Shown here: one piece after another, positions 58,275-64,000 of the stretch
Layout: each line of letters begins with the position of its first letter
How positions within the stretch are numbered: position 1 is the first letter of the stretch
Assembly: GCA_038238245.1 (NCBI GenBank)
Contig: JBBRXX010000024.1
Coordinates: 6,598-70,597, forward strand
Direction: 5' to 3'
Source of the DNA: DASQHW01 sp038238245
GTDB taxonomy: Bacteria > Actinomycetota > Acidimicrobiia > IMCC26256 > PALSA-610
DNA: 64,000 bases
Translations under genes and position numbers: made by a program
The notes under the pieces: generated by a model
Seen by the model: the letters and a program-made list of their open reading frames with translations, nothing else
Database searches by the model: none
What the model was told of the DNA's origin: nothing

Positions 58275-59608
58275 CCGAACGTGACCGTGTTGGTAGTCGC
58301 GACCGCGCTCGAGCCGTTCGCGCTCCCCGAGACGGGCTCGGTCGCAGTGACATAGAAGGGTTGATTCCCCGGTAGGAATCGAACGTTCACGCCGCCGGGT
58401 GCGTACGTCATCGACCAGGTGTTGCATGCTCCGCCGGCGGCGCACCCTCCCGACGGTTGGAGTTGCAGGTTCGCAGCGCCGGTTTGGGTCTGTACGGTGG
58501 CGCTGACCGACGACTCGAATGGCACGTTCGACGTGGACACCGTGATCGAGAACGTCGACTGCAGCAGGCCGGACGAATCGATGTTTATGCTCGTCGGGGA
58601 CACGGTTGCCGCCGAGACCGTCGGCAGCCCGCTCGGGCATCCCCCGCTGGGGCAGAAGCGCAGTGTTGTCGACGCCACCTTCGAGTTGGCCTTCCCGTCG
58701 CTCGTCGTGCGCACCTCGGTGAACACCGCGTACTGCGAGCCATCACCGAACACCGGAGCGGTCGCGCCCGGGAGTGTCGCCGTCCAATTGTTGCCGTCGC
58801 CGGAGAGCAATGGATACTGCGTCGGCAGCGCGGCGATCGTCCCGTCGGGCTGGGATGTCAACGTATTGAGTGTCACGTACACCTGATCGGCCGCCGTGAG
58901 GCCATTGGTGTTGGCGGCAAAGCTGATCGGCGATTGCAGCGTGCCGTCGGAAGCGATGAGCGCAGGGCTCGGGGCCGTGACTGACACGGACACGAACTGC
59001 GGGGGAGCAATGCCGATCACACTCGCGGCGTTGGGGCTTCGCAACGAGCTCTGCTGCGAGATCTGGTGCCCACCGACCTGGTCGGACCAATTTACGAAGA
59101 CGGCGAGGCGCTTGCCGCTGTGGGCGGCATCGGCCCACATGATGAAACGACTCACGCTGTAGGTCACGGCGTTCCGCGTGCAGCTGTACGTCTGTCGGGG
59201 GACCGCGAATGTGGACAGTGTGCCGATTGGCGGCGCGCACGGCTGTTCGTACACGAGCGACGCCGAGCCGCAGTTGGGCAGTTGCACTGGCGTGAGTCCG
59301 GTCAGGGTCGCTGGGACCGTCGCCGGTGCCGGATCGGCCGCGCCGTTACACACGCCGAGGTCGTTGAAGTCGTAACGCTGGAGATCCTCGATTCCCTGCG
59401 TCGCAAGCTGATTACCCTGGCTACGCGTCTTCTGGATCGAGAGAGCCTTCAGGCCGCTCGCCATGGTTGCCGCGAGCGCGGTGAAGGCGATCACCGTGAT
59501 GGCGACGACAACGACGAGCTCCACGACTGTGAAACCCGTCTCCTGCGACATCCGAGCCGCGTCGGACCTGGATGCTTCCTCTTCCACACGCGCGCGTCCG
59601 TGTGACAC
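58271..59608 (-). CDS. Prepilin-type protein with large C-terminal domain (PilV/GspI-like)
   Basis: First gene of the pseudopilin operon, 445 residues. The cleavage motif is SQETG|FTVVELVVVVAITVIA with Glu at +5. From GTG 59608 the leader is 25 residues; this start has GGAGG six bases upstream. ATG 59551 would give a six-residue leader with no ribosome site. The C-terminal half is Thr/Ser/Gly-rich and resembles Ig-like repeats (VSVTAPSPALIASDGT, TVSAATVSPTSINIDSSG), perhaps an adhesive region. Confidence 0.8.
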   Translation of the reverse strand: MSHGRARVEEEASRSDAARMSQETGFTVVELVVVVAITVIAFTALAATMASGLKALSIQKTRSQGNQLATQGIEDLQRYDFNDLGVCNGAADPAPATVPATLTGLTPVQLPNCGSASLVYEQPCAPPIGTLSTFAVPRQTYSCTRNAVTYSVSRFIMWADAAHSGKRLAVFVNWSDQVGGHQISQQSSLRSPNAASVIGIAPPQFVSVSVTAPSPALIASDGTLQSPISFAANTNGLTAADQVYVTLNTLTSQPDGTIAALPTQYPLLSGDGNNWTATLPGATAPVFGDGSQYAVFTEVRTTSDGKANSKVASTTLRFCPSGGCPSGLPTVSAATVSPTSINIDSSGLLQSTFSITVSTSNVPFESSVSATVQTQTGAANLQLQPSGGCAAGGACNTWSMTYAPGGVNVRFLPGNQPFYVTATEPVSGSANGSSAVATTNTVTFG

Positions 59609-59823
59609 TCCGCACCTCCAGCATGACTATCGGCACACGTCGGTCATCGACTGGAGCGACGCGGCGAGCGAATCTTGACTTCCACGGGGGCTCAAGCGAC
59701 GGGCCGAGACGACCGATGCTTGATCAGTCCGCGCTCATCACGCGCAGCCCCGGAGTAGCGAGAGCGTGCGCGCCTCGTCGCTCCGAGGTCACATGATCGA
59801 GGCTGCGCACGGGTGCGCCTGGA

Positions 59824-59829
59824 TAGGCT
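59824..59829 (+). promoter_or_regulatory. Probable -10 element (TAGGCT) for leaderless hisS
   Basis: TAGGCT is seven bases before the hisS ATG at 59837, without a ribosome site. The rest of the 228-base gap to the pseudopilin operon shows no other feature. Confidence 0.5.
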
Positions 59830-59836
59830 GCACCGG

Positions 59837-61105
59837 ATGGCCAGCCGGGAGCCGATGCGCGCGCCAAAGGGCATGCTCGACGTGCTGCCGCCCGGCTCGG
59901 CACGCTGGACGGAGCTCGTCGCGCGTTTCGCAGAGCTGGCAACCCGGTTCGGCTACGGCTTGGTGATCACGCCGATCGTCGAGCACTACGAGGTGTTCGC
60001 ACGCGTCGGCGAATCGAGTGACGTCGTGCGCAAGGAGATGTACGACTTCGTCGACCGCGGTGGCCGGCGGCTCGCGCTGCGGCCCGAAGGCACCGCGCCG
60101 GTCGTGCGCGCGTTCGTCCAGCACCGGCCGTCGCTGCCCTGGAAGGTGTGGTACGTCGCGCCGAACTTCCGCGCGGAGCAACCGCAAGCCGGCCGCTACC
60201 GGCAGCACTGGCAGCTCGGGGTCGAGGTGCTGGGTGTCGACGATCCCGATGTGGACGTCGAGGTGATCGCGCTCGCGCACGACTTCTACCGCGACCTCGG
60301 GTTGCGGAACGTGCGGCTGCTCTGCAATTCGATGGGTGATGCGGAGAGCCGGGCGCGCTACCGGGACGTCCTCCTCGCCTACTGGCGCGAGCACGCCGAC
60401 CTGATCGGCGGCGAGATGGAGCGGGCCGAGGCCAACCCGCTGCGGATCCTGGACTCGAAGCGACCGGACTGGCAGGACATGCTCGAGCGCGCTCCGCAGC
60501 TCGGCGAGTACCTCACCGATGCGTCGGCCGCGCACTTCGCCCGTGTGCAGGAAGGGCTCCGGGCGCTGGGAATCGCGTTCGAGATCGCTCCCCGTCTCGT
60601 GCGCGGCTTCGACTACTACACGGGCACCGTCTTCGAGTTCCAGAGCGACACCCTCGACGCGGCCCAGAACGCGGTCGGCGGCGGCGGCCGCCTCGATCGT
60701 CTCGCCGAGGAGATGGGCGGTCCGCCGACGCCCGCGCTCGGTTTCGGCATCGGGATCGAGCGCCTGCTGCTCGTGTGCGAGGCCGAGGGCGTGTCGCCGG
60801 CGCGCGCGTCCGGCCTCGACGTGTTCGTGGTCGACGCCGTCGGCACGATCGACGCGAGCGTGTTGCTCTACGAGTTGCGCGAGTTCGGGCTGTCCGCCGA
60901 TCGAAGCTACGGCGGCCGCACGCTGAAGCGGCAGCTCGCGGCCGCGGACAAGTCGGGGGCGGCCTGGAGCGTGATGCTCCTCCCGAAGGAATTGGCGGCG
61001 GGCCACGTGAAGGTGAAGAACATGGGGACCGGCAAGGAGCTGGACGTGGGCCGCGAAGCAGCGGCGGCGTGGTTGCGGGAGCGCAAGAACGAGACGCCGA
61101 CATGA
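59837..61105 (+). CDS. hisS: Histidyl-tRNA synthetase
   Basis: Class II synthetase for tRNA-His. The 422-residue protein has RAPKGMLDVLPP, motif 2 in LALRPEGTAPVVRAF, the histidine-binding GFDYYTGTVFEF and motif 3 GFGIGIERLLL. The C-terminal anticodon-binding domain (GLDVFVVDAVG) is complete. The ATG at 59837 fits the -10, and an eight-residue upstream extension is possible. aspS starts inside its stop, a common actinobacterial pairing. Confidence 0.96.
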   Translation: MASREPMRAPKGMLDVLPPGSARWTELVARFAELATRFGYGLVITPIVEHYEVFARVGESSDVVRKEMYDFVDRGGRRLALRPEGTAPVVRAFVQHRPSLPWKVWYVAPNFRAEQPQAGRYRQHWQLGVEVLGVDDPDVDVEVIALAHDFYRDLGLRNVRLLCNSMGDAESRARYRDVLLAYWREHADLIGGEMERAEANPLRILDSKRPDWQDMLERAPQLGEYLTDASAAHFARVQEGLRALGIAFEIAPRLVRGFDYYTGTVFEFQSDTLDAAQNAVGGGGRLDRLAEEMGGPPTPALGFGIGIERLLLVCEAEGVSPARASGLDVFVVDAVGTIDASVLLYELREFGLSADRSYGGRTLKRQLAAADKSGAAWSVMLLPKELAAGHVKVKNMGTGKELDVGREAAAAWLRERKNETPT

Positions 61106-62841
61106 TGCGCACCCACCGGGCCGGCGACCTGCGCGCCGCCGACATCGACGAGGCCGTCGCCGTCTGCGGATGGGTCGCGAACCGTCGCGATCATGGCGGC
61201 AAGGTGTTCCTCGACGTGCGCGACGCGGCCGGACTCGTGCAGGTGGTCGTCGACCCCGGTCTCGCCGGTCTCGACGTCGCGCACCGCTTGCGGAGCGAAT
61301 GGGTCGTGCGCGTGAAGGGTGACGTGCGGCCGCGGCCCGCCGGCACCGTGAACGCGGACATGCCGACCGGCGAGGTCGAGGTGGTGGCGCGGAGCGTCGA
61401 GGTGCTCAGCGAAGCGGAGCCGCCGCCCTTCCCGCTCGACGATCGCGTCGACGTCGACGAGGTGCTCCGGCTGAAGCACCGGTACCTCGATCTGCGCCGG
61501 AAGCCGATGCAGCGCAACCTCCGGTTGCGCGCCGAAGCGAACCGCGCGATGCGCGAAGCGATGGTCGCCCAGGGGTTCGTCGAGGTCGAGACGCCGATGC
61601 TGATGGCGTCCACCCCCGAGGGTGCACGCGACTTCGTCGTCCCGTCGCGGCTGCGCCCGGGTGAGTTCTACGCGCTCCCGCAGAGCCCGCAGCTGATGAA
61701 GCAGCTGTTGATGGTCGGCGGGATGGATCGATACTTCCAGATCGCGCGCTGCCTGCGCGACGAGGACCTGCGCGCCGACCGGCAGTTCGAGTTCATGCAG
61801 CTCGACATCGAGATGACGTTCGCCGACCAGGAGGACGTGCTCGAGGCGGTGTCCGCGGCAGTGCTGGCGGCGGCATCGGCCGCGCGTCCCGGGGAGGCGC
61901 CTACGAGAATCCCGCGGATGACGTGGCACGAGGCGATGGAGCGCTACGGCTCCGACAAGCCCGACGTGCGGTTCGGCATGGTGCTGGTCGACCTCGACGA
62001 AGTGTTCGCCGCCACCGACGTGCAGGTGTTCGCGGGAAGCGACGCGATCAAGGGGATACGCGTCGCGGGCGAAGGCGACATGTCGCGCTCGAAGCTCGAC
62101 GCGCTGACTGACCGCGCGAAATCGTTGGGCGCGGCGGGTCTGGTGTGGTTCCGGGTGCGGGACGGCGGAGTACTCGAAGGGACCCTGGCCAAACGCTTGT
62201 CGGAGGCGGAACAGCTCGGATTGCTGGACACGCTCGGTGCGCACGCGGGCGACCTGTTGCTGTTGGTCGCGGGGGAGCGCCCGATGGTGAGGTCGGTGCT
62301 CGGGCAGCTCCGGCTGGATCTCGGCCGGCCGCCGGTGTCGGAAGGACTCCGCTTCTTGTGGGTCGTGGACTTCCCGTTGTTCGAAGGTCTCGGTGAGGAC
62401 GGCCGCGCGATCTCCGCGCACCACCCGTTCACGATGCCGCACCCCGAAGACATGGAGCTCCTGGAGCGCGATCCGCTCGCCGTGCGCTCCCAGGCGTACG
62501 ACTTGGTGTTGAACGGGTGGGAGCTCGGCTCCGGCTCGGTGCGTATCCACCGGCCGGATGTGCAACAGCGGATCTTCTCGCTGCTCGGGATCGAGCCGGA
62601 GGACGCGCAGCAGCGTTTCGGGTTCCTGCTCGACGCGTTCCGCTACGGCGCGCCGCCGCACGCCGGCTTCGCCGTCGGCGTCGATCGGTTCGTCGCGATC
62701 CTTGCCGGCGAAGAGAACATCCGCGAGGTGATCGCGTTCCCGAAGACACAGTCGGGGCTCGATCCGTTGACCAACGCGCCCAGCGCCCTCGATCCCAAAC
62801 AACTCAAAGAGCTCGGCCTGACGGTGACCCGGGAGAAGTGA
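61102..62841 (+). CDS. aspS: Aspartyl-tRNA synthetase (bacterial type)
   Basis: Class IIb synthetase of 579 residues. It has an N-terminal OB-fold anticodon domain (AVCGWVANRRDHGGKVFLDVRDAAGLVQVV, cited as GWVANRRDHGGKVFLDVRD), the catalytic motifs FVEVETPMLM, RCLRDEDLRADRQFEF and GFAVGVDRFVAIL, and the bacterial GAD insertion (about 280-420). Two ATGs (61102, 61105) compete; the first overlaps the hisS stop. Whether it also charges Asn tRNA cannot be told here. The stop is followed by palindrome copy 2. Confidence 0.96.
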   Translation: MMRTHRAGDLRAADIDEAVAVCGWVANRRDHGGKVFLDVRDAAGLVQVVVDPGLAGLDVAHRLRSEWVVRVKGDVRPRPAGTVNADMPTGEVEVVARSVEVLSEAEPPPFPLDDRVDVDEVLRLKHRYLDLRRKPMQRNLRLRAEANRAMREAMVAQGFVEVETPMLMASTPEGARDFVVPSRLRPGEFYALPQSPQLMKQLLMVGGMDRYFQIARCLRDEDLRADRQFEFMQLDIEMTFADQEDVLEAVSAAVLAAASAARPGEAPTRIPRMTWHEAMERYGSDKPDVRFGMVLVDLDEVFAATDVQVFAGSDAIKGIRVAGEGDMSRSKLDALTDRAKSLGAAGLVWFRVRDGGVLEGTLAKRLSEAEQLGLLDTLGAHAGDLLLLVAGERPMVRSVLGQLRLDLGRPPVSEGLRFLWVVDFPLFEGLGEDGRAISAHHPFTMPHPEDMELLERDPLAVRSQAYDLVLNGWELGSGSVRIHRPDVQQRIFSLLGIEPEDAQQRFGFLLDAFRYGAPPHAGFAVGVDRFVAILAGEENIREVIAFPKTQSGLDPLTNAPSALDPKQLKELGLTVTREK

Positions 62842-62893
62842 TCCATGTGATTGGACGCTCAGCCCGCCACAGGCGGGCTGAGCGTCCAAACCC
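62841..62893 (+). repeat. Palindromic repeat, family 1, copy 2
   Basis: A perfect 18-base stem, TTGGACGCTCAGCCCGCC and its complement (62851-62868, 62872-62889), has an ACA loop. The 5' flank ATCCATGTGA resembles GTCCATCTGA of copies 1 and 3. It separates aspS from the DUF559-type gene. Confidence 0.85.
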
Positions 62894-62913
62894 AAGTTGG
62901 CGCACCTGGTCGC

Positions 62914-62919
62914 TACCTT
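62914..62919 (+). promoter_or_regulatory. Possible -10 element (TACCTT) for the DUF559-type gene
   Basis: TACCTT is seven bases before the ATG at 62927 and 24 bases after palindrome copy 2. It matches the leaderless pattern of the host genes. Confidence 0.4.
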
Positions 62920-62926
62920 CCCGCGC

Positions 62927-63868
62927 ATGGACACCGCATTGACTCTGGTTGCCGATCTCACCGCGAAGCAGCACGCGCTCGTGACGCGCGAGCAGCTGCA
63001 GAAGGGTGGCCTCACGAACCACGAGATCGACGGTCTCGTCGCGCGACGTGTGCTTGGCCGGTGGCGACCGCAGGTCTTCGGAATCGTCGGCGTCCCCGAG
63101 ACATGGGAGCGCGGACTTCTCGCGGCAGTGCTCTCGGCCCGAGATGTGGGGGCGCTCGCGTCGCACTCGTCGGCAGCCCGACTTTGGAATTTCACGTACC
63201 GGCCCGAGGACCGATACGAGATCACGGTTCCGACGGAGCGTCGTCCAAGGCTCGTCGGGGTCGGTGTGCACCGGACGACGCTGCTCGACGACGCTGATGT
63301 CGCCCAGAGATCGGGCATCCCCTGTACGAGCTTCGAACGCACGCTTTGTGACTGCACGACTCGGATGTCGGAGCTCCAGTTGGGGCGCGCCCTCGACGAC
63401 GGTCTGCGGCGCGGCGTTGCCTCTCTGCGGCGATTGAAGGATTGTGCCGAGCGACTCGACTCCGGACCGGGGCGGCACATGTCGGTCATCCGTTCGGCGC
63501 TCGGAGCCCGCGATCCCAACTACGACCCGGGCGGCAGCGACGACGAGCTCCGCGTCCTCAGAGTATTGAAACGAGCCGGTCTCCCGTTGCCCGCGCAACA
63601 GCACGAGGTCGTCGTCGACGGGAAGACGTATCGACCCGACTACGCCTGGCCGGTATGGAAGATCTTCTCCGAGTACTACGGGCGCACGTCGCACATCGGC
63701 GCGAGCGCGGTCGCGTATGACAACGAGCGCATCACTGCGCTCGCGGCGCAAGGGTGGTTGCCGCTGATCTTCACCTGGAAGACGTCGGACAACCAGATCG
63801 TCGAGCAGACCGTCAACGCGTTCGACGCGCGCGGTGTTTGGACGCTCAGCCCGCTGGTGGCGGGCTGA
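62927..63868 (+). CDS. DUF559-type endonuclease-fold protein with AbiEi-like N-terminal domain
   Basis: The 313-residue protein has an N-terminal winged-helix AbiEi_4-like segment (LVTREQLQKGGLTNHEIDGLVARRVLGRW, cited as LVTREQLQKGGLTNHEIDG), a middle region, and a C-terminal DUF559/Vsr-like PD-(D/E)XK domain: YRPDYAWP holds the Asp, FSEYYGR the Glu, then YDNERITALAAQGW and IFTWK. The usual EVDG after the Glu is EYYG here, so activity is uncertain. Its last codons (WTLSPLVAG) and stop come from palindrome copy 3. ATG 62927 is preferred to TTG 62897. It splits the aspS-rarA neighbourhood. Confidence 0.75.
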   Translation: MDTALTLVADLTAKQHALVTREQLQKGGLTNHEIDGLVARRVLGRWRPQVFGIVGVPETWERGLLAAVLSARDVGALASHSSAARLWNFTYRPEDRYEITVPTERRPRLVGVGVHRTTLLDDADVAQRSGIPCTSFERTLCDCTTRMSELQLGRALDDGLRRGVASLRRLKDCAERLDSGPGRHMSVIRSALGARDPNYDPGGSDDELRVLRVLKRAGLPLPAQQHEVVVDGKTYRPDYAWPVWKIFSEYYGRTSHIGASAVAYDNERITALAAQGWLPLIFTWKTSDNQIVEQTVNAFDARGVWTLSPLVAG

Positions 63869-63887
63869 GCGTCCAATCAGATGGACA
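63836..63887 (-). repeat. Palindromic repeat, family 1, copy 3 (inverted)
   Basis: A 17-base perfect stem (63838-63854, 63860-63876) has a TGGTG loop. The flank TCAGATGGAC (63877-63886) is the reverse complement of the GTCCATCTGA beside copy 1, so this copy is inverted relative to copies 1 and 2. It contains the final nine codons and the TGA of the preceding gene. Confidence 0.85.
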
Positions 63888-63889
63888 CA

Positions 63890-63895
63890 TAACCT
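63890..63895 (+). promoter_or_regulatory. Probable -10 element (TAACCT) for rarA
   Basis: TAACCT lies eight bases before the ATG at 63904 (five before the in-frame GTG at 63901) and three bases beyond palindrome copy 3. Confidence 0.45.
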
Positions 63896-63903
63896 GCACG
63901 GTG

Positions 63904-64000
63904 ATGGCGAAGGGTGCTGGTCCGGATCTGTTTGCGGCGGCGGTGGAGGATCGGCTCGCGCACAAGGCGCCGCTCGCGGCTCGGCTGCGGCCCCGAACAC
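63904..64000 (+). CDS. rarA: RarA/MgsA replication-associated recombination ATPase, 3'-truncated by window edge
   Basis: Only the first 32 codons are in the window. The peptide MAKGAGPDLFAAAVEDRLA, then HKAPLAARLRPRT, matches the start of actinobacterial RarA (DLF...A...APLAARMRPRTLDE), an AAA+ clamp-loader relative acting at stalled forks. The aspS-rarA neighbourhood is familiar from other actinobacteria. The start is ATG 63904, or GTG 63901 in the same frame. The Walker motifs lie beyond the edge, so the call rests on the N-terminus and synteny. Confidence 0.7.
   Translation, partial: MAKGAGPDLFAAAVEDRLAHKAPLAARLRPRT

Noticed and set aside
59609..59836. tRNA or small RNA gene in the pseudopilin-hisS gap
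   Set aside because: No cloverleaf with a TTCGA loop and acceptor pairing could be drawn. Only the hisS -10 is supported.
60907..63519. Minus-strand 870-codon frame opposite aspS and the DUF559 gene
   Set aside because: It crosses two real genes and a palindrome, and its translation has no domain.

Overview
The window is a dense, high-GC (about two thirds G+C), almost gap-free chromosomal segment of an actinobacterium. It has a dcw cluster with SepF and DivIVA but no FtsA, a mycothiol-pathway ligase (MshC-like), F420-type oxidoreductases, a PIP synthase/PIM cluster, a bifunctional Rel and a eukaryote-like (type 2) IleRS. Proteins carrying repeated GYWLVA-DGGVF units, as in the L,D-transpeptidase here, are in my experience typical of the class Acidimicrobiia. 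That class assignment is an inference; nothing in the window names a species.

Layout. Bases 1-12246 hold the cell-wall/division cluster mraY(partial)-murD-ftsW-murG-murC-murB-ftsQ-ftsZ-pgeF-yggS-sepF-yggT-divIVA, most genes overlapping by 1-11 bases. Bases 12263-21677 hold ileS (minus strand), a secreted L,D-transpeptidase, a Lys/Ala-rich DksA/TraR-type zinc-finger protein, lspA, rluD, an Rrf2 regulator (minus), a phosphodiesterase-like gene and a DinB-like gene. dnaE follows (21799-25296) behind an unusually elaborate upstream region. Bases 25363-28880 hold an F420-linked set (LLM oxidoreductase, F420:NADP reductase-like, SDR) and mshC.

From thrS (29186) to the right edge the backbone follows the order I recall for Mycobacterium: thrS-HIT-pgsA-patA-pimA-pdxS-pdxT-yebC-ruvC-ruvA-ruvB-yajC-secD-secF-apt-rel-hisS-aspS-rarA. 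Between these conserved genes sit accessory modules: mscL and an EF-G-like GTPase; an inositol-monophosphatase-family gene, lemA, htpX and a DUF3048 lipoprotein; a peroxiredoxin, a PPOX-type protein and a coxS-coxM-mocA-coxG set with no large subunit; a crotonase; a three-gene pseudopilin operon; and a DUF559/AbiEi-type gene between aspS and rarA.

The least explained signals are non-coding. A palindromic family (TTGGACGC...GCGTCCAA) occurs three times, and two copies in opposite orientation bracket the DUF559 gene, one supplying its last codons and stop. A second hairpin family (core GGGATACCCG) occurs twice with compensated stem changes, and a shortened relative appears to be translated inside ileS. 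Two further long palindromes sit just after stop codons. At least eleven genes have a TANNNT -10 element 6-8 bases before the start codon, consistent with leaderless transcripts. No rRNA, tRNA, CRISPR array or insertion-sequence transposase was seen.
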